Shown one piece after another: positions 16,755 to 25,071 of a stretch of 64,000 nt of DNA. Each line of letters opens with the position of its first letter. Within the stretch, counting starts at the first letter, position 1. The notes under the pieces were generated by a model. The model had not been told where the DNA came from and did not search any database. It saw only the letters and a program-made list of their open reading frames with translations. Source of the DNA: JAFAMS01 sp049520515 (GTDB lineage Bacteria; Vulcanimicrobiota; Vulcanimicrobiia; Vulcanimicrobiales; Vulcanimicrobiaceae); NCBI GenBank assembly GCA_049520515.1, contig JBEKPS010000002.1:1-64000 (forward strand), read 5' to 3'. A program made the translations under genes and the position numbers.

Positions 16755-17101
16755 TGAAAGATATTGCATTCTGCGCGTACTCCGTCAAAGATGTTCCGGC
16801 CGCGACAAAGTTCTATCGCGACATCATTGGCCTGACGCCCGGACAAAGCTTCGGCGACCATTGGGTCGAGTTCAACGTCGGCTCGACGGCGTTCGGTGTT
16901 GGTGATGGGACGCCGCTCGGGTTTATTCCAGGAACCTCGACGGGTGTTTCATTCGAAGTCGATAACATCGGCGAAATGCGCGACAAGCTCGTGCAGAACA
17001 ACATCACCGTCTCCGAGCTCCATCAGTTCCCGAATTGCTCGGCCTGTTTCGTTACCGATCCGGAAGGAAACAGGTTTGCGCTTCACCAGCTGAAGAGCTA
17101 A
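16751..17101 (+). CDS. VOC (glyoxalase/bleomycin-resistance fold) protein
   Basis: A 116-residue single-domain VOC protein with two βαβββ halves (DIAFCAYSVKDVPAATKFYRDIIGL and the terminal FVTDPEGNRFALHQLKS). Metal-ligand positions are incomplete compared with glyoxalase I, so the catalytic role is unknown. The start ATG lies inside a short hairpin; GTG 16754 is an alternative one codon later. Its stop overlaps the convergent PPOX-like gene by 4 bases. Confidence 0.85.
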   Translation: MVKDIAFCAYSVKDVPAATKFYRDIIGLTPGQSFGDHWVEFNVGSTAFGVGDGTPLGFIPGTSTGVSFEVDNIGEMRDKLVQNNITVSELHQFPNCSACFVTDPEGNRFALHQLKS

Positions 17102-17523
17102 ACGGTGTGCTCCGGAAGCGCGCGGCGCTTCGCCGAGAGTAAAACGATCTCAGCGGTCACGCGCGCGATGTAGCCGTCGCCGATCGCTACGTCGTCGATT
17201 TGCGCGCGGCAGCGTGCGACGACGCTGTGATAGCCGATCGCGCCTCCGATTGCATCCATATGTCCGCGCGGCTCGTCGACCTCGATCGTGATCAGCGGAT
17301 TATCCGCGATCAATCGCGCCAAGCGCCCGCTGCGTGAGAAATGCATTACAAAGGCTTCGCCGGTGAACGAGTACGTCTGCGCGACAACGTACGGCCAGGG
17401 ATCTTCGTTTATAGCAACGCGGCAAAAGCTTTGTGCCTCCAGCCACGCGCGAACTTCGTCCCAGTCCGTCCACGCAAGGTCGTCTCGCCGTGTATCGGGA
17501 TGGAAAAACGGCGGCGTCGTCAT
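17098..17523 (-). CDS. Pyridoxamine 5'-phosphate oxidase-like (FMN-binding split barrel) protein
   Basis: About 141 residues from ATG 17523 (MTTPPFFHPDTRRDDLAW). The pattern VRAWLEAQSFCRVAINEDPWPYVV, then FHFSR-like MHFSRSGRLARLIADNPLITIEVD, matches the small nitroimidazole-resistance/PPOX-like flavoproteins. The frame upstream of 17523 is unlike the family and is dropped. It probably binds FMN or F420 and reduces a small substrate; the substrate is unknown. Confidence 0.8.
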   Translation of the reverse strand: MTTPPFFHPDTRRDDLAWTDWDEVRAWLEAQSFCRVAINEDPWPYVVAQTYSFTGEAFVMHFSRSGRLARLIADNPLITIEVDEPRGHMDAIGGAIGYHSVVARCRAQIDDVAIGDGYIARVTAEIVLLSAKRRALPEHTV

Positions 17524-17600
17524 GGTAAAGATTGTACGTCGGCGCATCTGGGCAAACCCGCCCTCAGATGCGGCTAAGAACTGTGGCATACTCTAGCCCA

Positions 17601-18272
17601 GTGAGATCGATGGTCGGGGGACTGACCGCGGCATTATTGCTGGCGGCACTCCCCGCAGGGGCGGCCTCGGGTCCCGTGGAGCTTGGCATGCTCGACGCGA
17701 CGTGGGCGAAGGTCAATGACTACCAGGCCAATATCGTCGCCGACGAGTTCGACGCCGATACGCGCCAGGAGCGGCATTTTCATTTCAGCTATTTGCGTCC
17801 CGATCACGTCAAAGCCGAAATCATGGATGGCCCGTTGCGCGGGATGGTCGCAATCTGGAACGGCGACAAAGTGATTGTGTTCCATCACGGGATCATCGCG
17901 AGCGTGCGCGTTGCATTCCCACTGCACGATCACGTGGTGACTTCACCCCGCGGCAATACCGTGGCAAGCGCGGATTTCGGCGAAGCGCTCGCGTGCTTCG
18001 ACGCCCACGCCGAGTTCGTACGCGCGCACGAGGGTCCCGAAATCGACGGCCTTCAGACGACCGAGCTCGTCCTCGGCGGCGATTCTCCGATCGCATGTCC
18101 GGGTTATTCAGACAGAGATGTTGCGGCGGTCACGAAAGACGCGCTCGTCGTTGACGCACACACTGACTTGCCGCTGCGGCATATGCGTTACGCGGGCGAC
18201 ACGCTTCTGGAAGAGTGGGACATCCACAATCTGCGCGTCAATACGGGGCTAACGCTGGCCGACTTCCGCTAG
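17601..18272 (+). CDS. Exported LolA-like lipoprotein-localisation-fold protein
   Basis: About 223 residues from GTG 17601 (ATG 17610 is equally possible), with a signal peptide (MVGGLTAALLLAALPAGAASG). The mature part begins with a helix and β-strands of the type WAKVNDYQANIVADEF, then HFHFSYLRPDHVKAEIM, resembling LolA/LppX-type hydrophobic carriers (YdcA/DUF1571-like). It may shuttle a lipid or lipoprotein in the periplasm; this is inferred from fold resemblance only. The last 24 bases overlap the convergent LOG gene. Confidence 0.65.
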   Translation: MRSMVGGLTAALLLAALPAGAASGPVELGMLDATWAKVNDYQANIVADEFDADTRQERHFHFSYLRPDHVKAEIMDGPLRGMVAIWNGDKVIVFHHGIIASVRVAFPLHDHVVTSPRGNTVASADFGEALACFDAHAEFVRAHEGPEIDGLQTTELVLGGDSPIACPGYSDRDVAAVTKDALVVDAHTDLPLRHMRYAGDTLLEEWDIHNLRVNTGLTLADFR

Positions 18273-18803
18273 CTTCAGCATCCGCTCGATCAAGTCGCCC
18301 GCTTTATCCGATTCGAGCACGATCTTGCGGTTTGCGTCGTCGATGAATCCGCGCTCGGCCGCGTAATCGAACATCGCGATCAAATGATCGAAATAACCTG
18401 CGACGTTCAAGATGCCGCAAGGCTTGGTGTGAATGCCGAGCTGCGACCATGTGATCACTTCGCAAAACTCTTCAAAGGTTCCGAAGCCACCCGGTAGCGC
18501 GATGAATCCGGCTGAAAGCTCCGCCATCAGCGCTTTGCGGTCGTGCATGGATTCGACGACGTGCAGTTGCGAAAGCCCTGAATGCGCGACTTCGCGCTCC
18601 GCGAGCGATTGTGGGATCACGCCGATGACTTCACCGCCGGCCGCGCGCGCCGCATCCGCAAGCACGCCCATCAGGCCGACGCGTCCACCGCCGTAGACGA
18701 TGCCGATGCCCCGCTCTGCGAGCAGCGTTCCAGTCTCGATCGCGGCCTGCGAAAAGCGCGGGTCGTCTCCGGTCCTCGAACCGCAGAATATACACAGACG
18801 CAA
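18249..18803 (-). CDS. LOG family protein (nucleoside-5'-monophosphate phosphoribohydrolase type)
   Basis: About 184 residues from TTG 18803 (LRLCIFCGSRTGDD). It contains the two family motifs GGGRVGLMG and PGGFGTFEEF, the latter the PGGxGTxxE catalytic motif. Family members hydrolyse AMP or cytokinin nucleotides to release base and ribose-5-phosphate. It follows kamA directly (stop 18812), ending the lysine-degradation-like run on this strand. Upstream codons in the same frame lie inside kamA and are not used. Confidence 0.88.
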   Translation of the reverse strand: MRLCIFCGSRTGDDPRFSQAAIETGTLLAERGIGIVYGGGRVGLMGVLADAARAAGGEVIGVIPQSLAEREVAHSGLSQLHVVESMHDRKALMAELSAGFIALPGGFGTFEEFCEVITWSQLGIHTKPCGILNVAGYFDHLIAMFDYAAERGFIDDANRKIVLESDKAGDLIERMLKLAEVGQR

Positions 18804-18811
18804 GGCTGAAC

Positions 18812-20167
18812 CTACGCTGTGACCAGATCCCGAGGCGTCCCGCCGGCGCGTTCGAGTGCGGCAGCGAGCATCATCTCTTGCTGTTCGGTGTGCGTCCAAC
18901 GCGCTTGTGAGTGCGCGCCGAGATCCTCGATCGGATCGTAGTAGACGAAATATTTGCCGGGTTTGACACTCGGCGCCGTATAGACGGCGATGCCGTTCTC
19001 GCGGTCATAGTATTCGAACGAGTGCACGTCGCGCTTGCCGCCGCCGCCGGGCGCATCGCAGATGAACGTTGGCGTATTAAAGCCGGCCGTAGCGCCGCGA
19101 ACCCATTTCTCGATGTCGATCGCGCGCTGAATCGTGGTGCGCAGCTCCTCGACGCCTTTGACCAGATCGTGCATGTAAACATAATACGGATGCACGTTCA
19201 CGTACGAGAGCCGCTTGACGAGCAGCTCCATCGTCGCTTCATCGTCGTTGACGCCGCGCATGAGCACGCTCTGATTCCGCACGATGATTCCGCGCTCGAA
19301 CAGGCGCTGCATCGCACGCTGCGTGATCTGCGTGATCTCTTTGGGATGATTGAAGTGCGTGTGGATGACGACTTCTTTGCCCAGCGTGCGTCCTTCGCTG
19401 ACGATCGCGGTCAGCGCATCGAGCCACGGATCGTCGGTGAGCAGCTTCATCGGCATGACGGCCGGGCCTTTGGTTGCAAAACGCATGCGACGCACGTGCG
19501 GGATTGCAAGCAGCGCTTCGCCGATCAGCGTGATGCTGCGGGGCGGAAGTTGATACGTGTCGCCGCCCGAGATCACGATGTCTTCGAGCTCCGGATGCGA
19601 GGCGATGTAATCAAAAATGCGCTGCCACTCGTGCGGTGTCGTGAGGTGGACTTTCTCGACGTCGCTCGTGTCCGGACCGATCGCGTACGAACGCGTGCAG
19701 AAGCGGCAATACACCGGGCATGTTTGCAACGCGATGAACAACGCTTTGTCCGTGTAGCGGTGCACGAGTCCGGGGACGGGTGCGTCGGCGCGCTCGTGCA
19801 GCGAATCGAGCGTCAAGCGCGGATGATCGGGACGCATGCCGGACTTCAGCGGAATGAATTGCCGGCGAATCGGATCGTGGTACGGATCGTTCCAGTCGAT
19901 CAGCGACAGCATATACGGCGAGACGCGCACGGCCATCGGTGCATGCGCAAATCCGGCGCGTGCATCTTCGATGAAGGCGGGCGGCGCGTGGCCTTTGATC
20001 GTTTCGAGCAGCTCTTCCGGAGTCTTGACGGAATTGCGGCCTTGCCAAACGTGATCGAGGAACGTTGCTTCGTCGATGTCGCGATATTTGGGAACGGCAC
20101 GCCAAAACTCGCCGCCGAGGAGTTCGCGGTGTTCGAGTGACTGCACAGGGCGATCGAGAGAAATCAT
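18812..20167 (-). CDS. kamA: L-lysine 2,3-aminomutase (radical SAM/PLP)
   Basis: A 451-residue radical SAM protein from ATG 20167, which overlaps the TGA of the upstream dehydrogenase gene (ATGA). The [4Fe-4S] cluster motif CPVYCRFC lies near residue 150, within ALQTCPVYCRFCTRSY. SAM-binding DIVISGGD and the PLP-lysine region near the C-terminus (DAPGGGGKRDV) match lysine 2,3-aminomutase. It converts L-lysine to L-β-lysine, the first step of lysine fermentation or of β-lysine synthesis. The adjacent 3,5-diaminohexanoate dehydrogenase supports a catabolic role. No KamDE (5,6-aminomutase) gene is in the window. Confidence 0.9.
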   Translation of the reverse strand: MISLDRPVQSLEHRELLGGEFWRAVPKYRDIDEATFLDHVWQGRNSVKTPEELLETIKGHAPPAFIEDARAGFAHAPMAVRVSPYMLSLIDWNDPYHDPIRRQFIPLKSGMRPDHPRLTLDSLHERADAPVPGLVHRYTDKALFIALQTCPVYCRFCTRSYAIGPDTSDVEKVHLTTPHEWQRIFDYIASHPELEDIVISGGDTYQLPPRSITLIGEALLAIPHVRRMRFATKGPAVMPMKLLTDDPWLDALTAIVSEGRTLGKEVVIHTHFNHPKEITQITQRAMQRLFERGIIVRNQSVLMRGVNDDEATMELLVKRLSYVNVHPYYVYMHDLVKGVEELRTTIQRAIDIEKWVRGATAGFNTPTFICDAPGGGGKRDVHSFEYYDRENGIAVYTAPSVKPGKYFVYYDPIEDLGAHSQARWTHTEQQEMMLAAALERAGGTPRDLVTA

Positions 20168-21234
20168 GCTGACTTGCCGTAGGTCTCCGTGAAGTAATCG
20201 AGGAGCGGACGATTTGCGCGCAGTGTGTTGAGCGCGAGCTCCGCGTGCCCTTTGGTGTACCCGTTGCCGACGATCATGGTGACATCTTTGCCGACGCCTT
20301 CGGCCCCAAGTGCGGCCGCCGTGAACGACGTGCACATCGAAAAGAAATAAACGGTCCCCTCGTCACGTGCGCACAGAATCGAGGCTTGCTCGGTGCCTGG
20401 CACGTTCACGCAGTTAACAACGAGGTCGGCAAGCCCAGGGATGCGGTCAGGCAAAATCGCAAGCAGCGTACCCGCCGCTCGCGCGTCGGCTTCGATGAAA
20501 TCGTCGACCAAGTTCAGCGAGCGCAGAAGCTGCGCCCCACGGGAGCCGGCGTCCGGCGCGATCCCGACGACCCTACCGGTCGAGCCGACCCGCGCCTTGG
20601 CTTGGGCGCAGGCAAGGAGTCCCGATTTCCCGTCGGCGCCGATGACCACGACGGTCGAGCCGGGCTGCGCGAGTCGGCGGACTTGGGCGGGTGCGCCTGC
20701 CACGTCGAGCACGGCGAGCGCGACGCCCGTTGGAATATCTTCGGGAAGCCGCGCGAAGTGCGCGCAGGCGAACAAGATGGCGCGACCGTCAACGTCGACG
20801 CGCGCTGTCTTCATATCGATGCCGCGAATGCGGTCGAGCGCGAGCGGCGTTAGCGTGAGCGAAACAAGCGAGGCGATGCGGTCCCCGACATGAACTTCGC
20901 ACCCGTCGGAAAGGTTGGTCCCGACGTCGAGAACGCGGCCAACGAACATTCCGCCGCTGCCGGTGACCGGATTGTGCTGCTTGCCGCGGGTCGCGACCGT
21001 CTCCATGATTGCCTCGCCGACCCGGGCGGGATCATCATCGGCGGCTTCACGCAGTTGACGGAAGCTGGCGGAGTCGATCGAAAGCGCTTCGACGCCGCAC
21101 AAGATCTCGTTTTCGCGAGCGGTCGGCGTGTTGTCGAGGCGCCAAGCGGCCTGCGGCAGGGCGCCGGCCGGCTCGAGGACGCGATGGGTCCCGTAACGGC
21201 AGCTCTTGGTGACGCCGGGTGCCGGGGCAATCAC
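20164..21234 (-). CDS. kdd: L-erythro-3,5-diaminohexanoate dehydrogenase
   Basis: A 356-residue medium-chain-dehydrogenase-like protein from GTG 21234. Features typical of Kdd are the N-terminal SCRYGTHRVLEP, HNPVTGSGGMFVGRV, the nucleotide-binding GSTVVVIGADGKSG, and the C-terminal GVGKDVTMIVGNGYTKGHAELAL. The enzyme oxidises 3,5-diaminohexanoate to 5-amino-3-oxohexanoate with NAD(P)+ in lysine fermentation. Its start overlaps the Lrp stop (GTGA) and its stop overlaps the kamA start (ATGA), so the three are tightly coupled. Confidence 0.88.
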   Translation of the reverse strand: MIAPAPGVTKSCRYGTHRVLEPAGALPQAAWRLDNTPTARENEILCGVEALSIDSASFRQLREAADDDPARVGEAIMETVATRGKQHNPVTGSGGMFVGRVLDVGTNLSDGCEVHVGDRIASLVSLTLTPLALDRIRGIDMKTARVDVDGRAILFACAHFARLPEDIPTGVALAVLDVAGAPAQVRRLAQPGSTVVVIGADGKSGLLACAQAKARVGSTGRVVGIAPDAGSRGAQLLRSLNLVDDFIEADARAAGTLLAILPDRIPGLADLVVNCVNVPGTEQASILCARDEGTVYFFSMCTSFTAAALGAEGVGKDVTMIVGNGYTKGHAELALNTLRANRPLLDYFTETYGKSA

Positions 21235-21716
21235 GATACGCTCACCGCGATGCCGCCGCGCTCGAACGGGGTGGAAAGGACGACCGTCGTCTTGGTGCGG
21301 GCCAGGCCCGTGATCCGTTTGAGGCGGCCGAGCAAATCGTCGAGGTGGGCGGTCGACCGTGTAACCGTCTTAATGATGAAGCTCTCCTCGCCGGCGACAC
21401 TATGGACTTCGCAGACCTCCGGAAGGGCGGCGAGTTCGGCGACGAGGCCGTCGTAATTCGCGTCGGGGGTCGAGTAGCAGCCGATGAAGGCGACGAGCTC
21501 GAGGCCGAGCAGACGGCCGTCGAGGCGCGCGCCGTAGCCGCGTACGTAGCCACGGCTTTCCAGGCGCTTGACCCGGTCGTGGACTGCGGGGGGCTTGAGG
21601 CCGACGATTTGACCCAGCTCTGCATAGGTCGAGCGCGCGTTACGCTGGAGGGCGTCCAGCAGGCGGACGTCCAGCTCATCGAGCTCAGAATTTCCGAAGA
21701 GATCGGTGCTAATCAT
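21231..21716 (-). CDS. Lrp/AsnC-family transcriptional regulator
   Basis: A 161-residue protein from ATG 21716. The N-terminal helix-turn-helix (DELDVRLLDALQRNARSTYAELG…PPAVHDRVKRLESRGYVRGY) and a C-terminal RAM domain (VCEVHSVAGEESFIIKTVTRS) are clear. It is the first gene of the kdd-kamA block, with a 4-base overlap, so it most likely senses lysine or a related amino acid and controls this operon and itself. A pair of repeats upstream could be its site. Confidence 0.92.
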   Translation of the reverse strand: MISTDLFGNSELDELDVRLLDALQRNARSTYAELGQIVGLKPPAVHDRVKRLESRGYVRGYGARLDGRLLGLELVAFIGCYSTPDANYDGLVAELAALPEVCEVHSVAGEESFIIKTVTRSTAHLDDLLGRLKRITGLARTKTTVVLSTPFERGGIAVSVS

Positions 21717-21726
21717 GGCGGATACG

Positions 21727-21765
21727 GTCAATTCGTTCGAAAATATACCCGTACCTGCGTCAATT
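21727..21765. promoter_or_regulatory. Direct repeats upstream of the Lrp gene (candidate Lrp sites)
   Basis: GTCAATT occurs at 21727-21733 and again at 21759-21765, 32 bases apart, or about three helical turns, in the AT-rich 52-base gap before the Lrp start. That spacing would place two dimers on one DNA face. Pattern match only. Confidence 0.35.
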
Positions 21766-21768
21766 TAT

Positions 21769-22572
21769 TCAGGGAAAGAGCGCGGAAAGCTCGCCGAACG
21801 GAACGCCGGTCGTTGCGGGTTTGAGATCGCCTGCGAGCATCGCTTTCGCGGTGTCGACGAGCGCGCTCATCACGACGCGATAAAGCGCGGCGCCGAGGCT
21901 GATGCGTTTCACGCCGGCTGCTGAAAGCTCGCTGACCGGAACGACGCCGCTTGCAGGCCCGATCAAGACGTTCACTGGTTTTGGTGCGACGGCTGCAATG
22001 ACTTTCTTGATTGCGTCCATGTCCTGCAATGCAGGCGCGTATAATACGTCGGCGCCGGCTTCCGCAAATGCGACGAGTCTCCGAATCGTGTCGTCGAGAT
22101 CCTCGCGTCCGTTGAGGTAGTTGTCGGTGCGCCCTGTCAGCACGATCTTGCCGCGCGCAGCTTTGGCAGCCGCGCGAACGCGCGCAACGGCTGCGTCGAA
22201 GCAGTGAATCGGTCCCGCCGGATCGGCAGTCGTGTCCTCAATGCCGACGCCTCCGAGACCAGCGTCGATTGCAGCTTGCACCGTTCGTACGCAGTCATCC
22301 GGACTCGGACCAAATCCGTCTTCCAGATCGCCATTGATTGGCAGACCACTCGCGCGATGCAGCAATTTCGCGTTATCGATCGCTTCCTCGAGTGAAACGG
22401 CGTGACGGCCGTCTTGACGGCCCATACCAAGGGCGATCGCTGCCGACGAGCTTCCGAGCGCGCGAAAACCTGCGCGCTTGAGCAGTCCCGCCGATGCGCC
22501 ATCCCAGGCGTTCGGCATGATGAAGGCTTCTTTGCCCTGATGCAACTGCAAAAATGTTTCGTACGTATTCAT
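21769..22572 (-). CDS. Isocitrate lyase/PEP mutase superfamily protein
   Basis: A 267-residue TIM barrel from ATG 22572. It shows FIMPNAWDGASAGLLKRAGFRALGSSSAAIALGMGRQDG, then GLPINGDLEDGFG and VGIEDTT. This matches PEP mutase/methylisocitrate-lyase-like proteins of the 'carboxyphosphonoenolpyruvate phosphonomutase-like' group. The usual isocitrate lyase KKCGH motif is absent, so a C-C lyase or P-C mutase role cannot be picked. The start overlaps the stop of the DNA glycosylase gene (ATGA). Confidence 0.85.
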   Translation of the reverse strand: MNTYETFLQLHQGKEAFIMPNAWDGASAGLLKRAGFRALGSSSAAIALGMGRQDGRHAVSLEEAIDNAKLLHRASGLPINGDLEDGFGPSPDDCVRTVQAAIDAGLGGVGIEDTTADPAGPIHCFDAAVARVRAAAKAARGKIVLTGRTDNYLNGREDLDDTIRRLVAFAEAGADVLYAPALQDMDAIKKVIAAVAPKPVNVLIGPASGVVPVSELSAAGVKRISLGAALYRVVMSALVDTAKAMLAGDLKPATTGVPFGELSALFP

Positions 22573-23519
22573 TCTTCTATCCAGTGGCGGGTTATGTAGA
22601 GCCAAAATGCGAGTCCTGCGTCAGTTCGATAGCGAGCGAACTTTCGAATAATCGTCGAGTCCTTCGCTTTGCGTCCTGATAACCGCGCGTAACGTGGACG
22701 CGTCGCGGAATCGAGTACCAAACGGTGCCGGCGTCCGAAAAGCATCATGATATGCGCAGCTGCATAGGGACCAACACCGGGAAGCGCGCGGAGTTGCATT
22801 TCGAGCGCCTCGTCGTCGAGGCGCGTTCGGTCGGCAGCACGCATCGCTTCGAGATCGATCTCGCCGTTCGCGACGGAGCTTGCGAGCGAACGCAGATACG
22901 GACCGCGATAACCCGCGCGAACGACGTCCTTATAGAATGAAAGCGGTGCCTCGGCCATCGCTTGCGGCGTCGGAAATGCGTGTGCTCCCCCGGGAGCGAC
23001 TGCGCCCAGATGCTGCACGAGCGCGTTATTCATCCGAATCGTCGCCGACCACGCGCAATTCGTCGTCAGGATTGTCTTGATGACTTCTTCGAACGCGGTG
23101 GGGCTGCGATATAATCGGCCCGCGCCTTTGGTCGCCCATTCCAGCATCGGATCGCCGGCGAGCAGCGCATAAAAGTGCGAGAGATCGTCGTCAAGGGCCA
23201 GCATCGCATGTACGGCATGCACGATTTCGGCACGTGTTGCGACGCCGGCTCGCGGACCAGTGACATCGATCGTGAGCGTCCCAGGCGAGGTTTCGGAGAA
23301 ATGGATCGTGCGCGCGCCCCCTCGCAGTGCGAGCGTCGTCGTCATCCCGCGGTAGTCGGCGTCCGGGACGCTCGGTGCCAAGTCGACGAAACCGTGCGAG
23401 CACAGCGTGCGACGAAGGTCGATTGGTTCGCCGCCCGGGCCCTTGAGCGGAAGCGTTAAGCGCTCGTGCGAAACGCGCTTGGGTGAAGAAGGTCGCTCGG
23501 CTCGTTTTCGTGCTTGCAT
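22569..23519 (-). CDS. HhH-GPD DNA glycosylase (AlkA/OGG1-like)
   Basis: A 316-residue base-excision repair protein. The helix-hairpin-helix reads LRALPGVGPYAAAHIMML. The catalytic aspartate follows in RRHRLVLDSATRPRY, and helix IKTILTTNCAWSATIRMNNALV belongs to the HhH-GPD fold. It probably removes alkylated or oxidised bases; the exact substrate is uncertain and the family is heterogeneous. The only start is ATG 23519, which makes its 5' end overlap the divergent ABC binding protein gene by 37 bases. A slightly shorter protein from a non-canonical start would remove that overlap. Confidence 0.88.
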   Translation of the reverse strand: MQARKRAERPSSPKRVSHERLTLPLKGPGGEPIDLRRTLCSHGFVDLAPSVPDADYRGMTTTLALRGGARTIHFSETSPGTLTIDVTGPRAGVATRAEIVHAVHAMLALDDDLSHFYALLAGDPMLEWATKGAGRLYRSPTAFEEVIKTILTTNCAWSATIRMNNALVQHLGAVAPGGAHAFPTPQAMAEAPLSFYKDVVRAGYRGPYLRSLASSVANGEIDLEAMRAADRTRLDDEALEMQLRALPGVGPYAAAHIMMLFGRRHRLVLDSATRPRYARLSGRKAKDSTIIRKFARYRTDAGLAFWLYITRHWIEE

Positions 23520-25066
23520 TCTTAGTGCTCGGCGCGGTAGCGCCGGGTCCGGTGGTGCGTTTCGATATCGCCGCCGATCCGGCGAGTCTCAATCCGCTCT
23601 TCGCGCATCCGGATGCGGCTTCCGTTGAAGCACAACTTGCGCGGCTGGTCTTCGAGCCGTTCATCGACGTCGATGATCGCGGGCGCCTCGTGCCTGCGTT
23701 GCTTTCGCAGATTCCGACCTTACAAAACGGCGGTATCTCCAGCAACGGACGGACGATCATCTACAAGCTGCGTCGCAATGTCAGTTGGAGCGATGGCGTC
23801 CCAGTCACGGCGGCCGACGTTCTCTTTACGCTCGGAGCGATCGCCAATCCGCACAATCCGGTACGTTCACGTGAAGGCTACGATCGCATCGCCAGCGCGT
23901 ACGCGGCAGACACGTACACCGTCGTCGTGCGCCTTAAACGCGCATGGGCACCCGCAGTCGTTTCGTTTTTCACGGTCGGTGCGTCGTCGCAATTCGTTCT
24001 GCCAGCACATCTCTTGATCCACGAAGATTCGCTCGCGCAGTCGCGTTTCAACGATCATCCGATCGGCGATGGACCGTATCTTTTCGTGTCGTGGCGGCGC
24101 GGTGAACGGTTGGAATACGTCAGCAATCCGCGCTACTGGCGCGGGGAACCCGCAACGAAACGTCTGGACGTCGGTATCGTTCCCGATCCCGGGACGAACT
24201 TGACACTGTTGCAATCGAAGAGCATCGATTGGAATCTGATCGCGCCCGATCAACAAGCGGTCGTCGAGCACCAGCCAAACATCACGTTCCGTTATGTGCC
24301 GCTTGCGCTTGTGGCCGGGGTAGTGATCAATACGTCGCATCCGCCGCTTGATGACGTGCGCGTCCGTCGCGCGCTCGCCGCATCGATCGATCGCGACGCG
24401 ATCAGTCGCAAGATTACGTTTGGACGCTACCCCGTGATCGATACGATCCAGCCGCTCTATTCGTGGGCGCGCGATCCATCCGTGCACGAGCCGGCGTATG
24501 ACCCGGTTGCAGCGGACCGGATGCTCGATGCGGCCGGCTGGCTGCGCGGAGCCGACGGGATGCGCGAGAAAGACGGCAAGAAGCTCGCGCTCGTCTACGT
24601 GCAATTTCCCGAGACGCGCACCGGCGTCGCAGCCGCGACGTTCATTCAAGCTGAACTGCGCATTCGCGGGATCGACGTCACGATCAAATCGATTTCGAAC
24701 GCGCAGCTATTCTTGCCGCAAACCGGAATTCTCGCATCGGGCAACTTCGATCTCGCCTACGTTCCTTTTCCGGTCGGCGTCGATCCTGATGATAGCTTTC
24801 TGTTTCGTTGCGGCGCCGTCGCGAACTATGCGCGTTGGTGCGATCCGCATGTCGACGGCCTGGAACAAGAAGCTCTGATCAACGTGAGCGACACGCGCCG
24901 GCGGGCGATCTACGCGCAGATCGAGCGTGCGGTCGCGGACGCCGTTCCGATCGTGTATCTCTTCAATCCGTCGTATATCTACGCGTACGACAAGCGCCTC
25001 GGGGGCTTTGCGCCGAGCGCCTTCTCGCCGACATGGAATGCCGCCGGATGGCGATTGACGAAGTGA
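23483..25066 (+). CDS. ABC transporter substrate-binding protein, peptide/nickel type (SBP_bac_5)
   Basis: A 527-residue exported receptor from GTG 23483 with a signal peptide (KKVARLVFVLAFLVLGAVAPG). The family pattern is clear: ADPASLNPLFAHPDAASVEAQ, YKLRRNVSWSDGVPVTAADVLFT, and DDVRVRRALAASIDRDAI. It should bind oligopeptides or similar solutes in the periplasm. No ABC permease or ATPase genes are adjacent; a CoA-transferase gene follows on the same strand. Confidence 0.92.
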   Translation: MKKVARLVFVLAFLVLGAVAPGPVVRFDIAADPASLNPLFAHPDAASVEAQLARLVFEPFIDVDDRGRLVPALLSQIPTLQNGGISSNGRTIIYKLRRNVSWSDGVPVTAADVLFTLGAIANPHNPVRSREGYDRIASAYAADTYTVVVRLKRAWAPAVVSFFTVGASSQFVLPAHLLIHEDSLAQSRFNDHPIGDGPYLFVSWRRGERLEYVSNPRYWRGEPATKRLDVGIVPDPGTNLTLLQSKSIDWNLIAPDQQAVVEHQPNITFRYVPLALVAGVVINTSHPPLDDVRVRRALAASIDRDAISRKITFGRYPVIDTIQPLYSWARDPSVHEPAYDPVAADRMLDAAGWLRGADGMREKDGKKLALVYVQFPETRTGVAAATFIQAELRIRGIDVTIKSISNAQLFLPQTGILASGNFDLAYVPFPVGVDPDDSFLFRCGAVANYARWCDPHVDGLEQEALINVSDTRRRAIYAQIERAVADAVPIVYLFNPSYIYAYDKRLGGFAPSAFSPTWNAAGWRLTK

Positions 25067-25071
25067 ATCGC

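Noticed and set aside
18911..20140. 409-codon open frame antisense to kamA
   Set aside because: Composition is Arg/Asp/His-rich antisense noise and it has no ribosome site; kamA explains the region.
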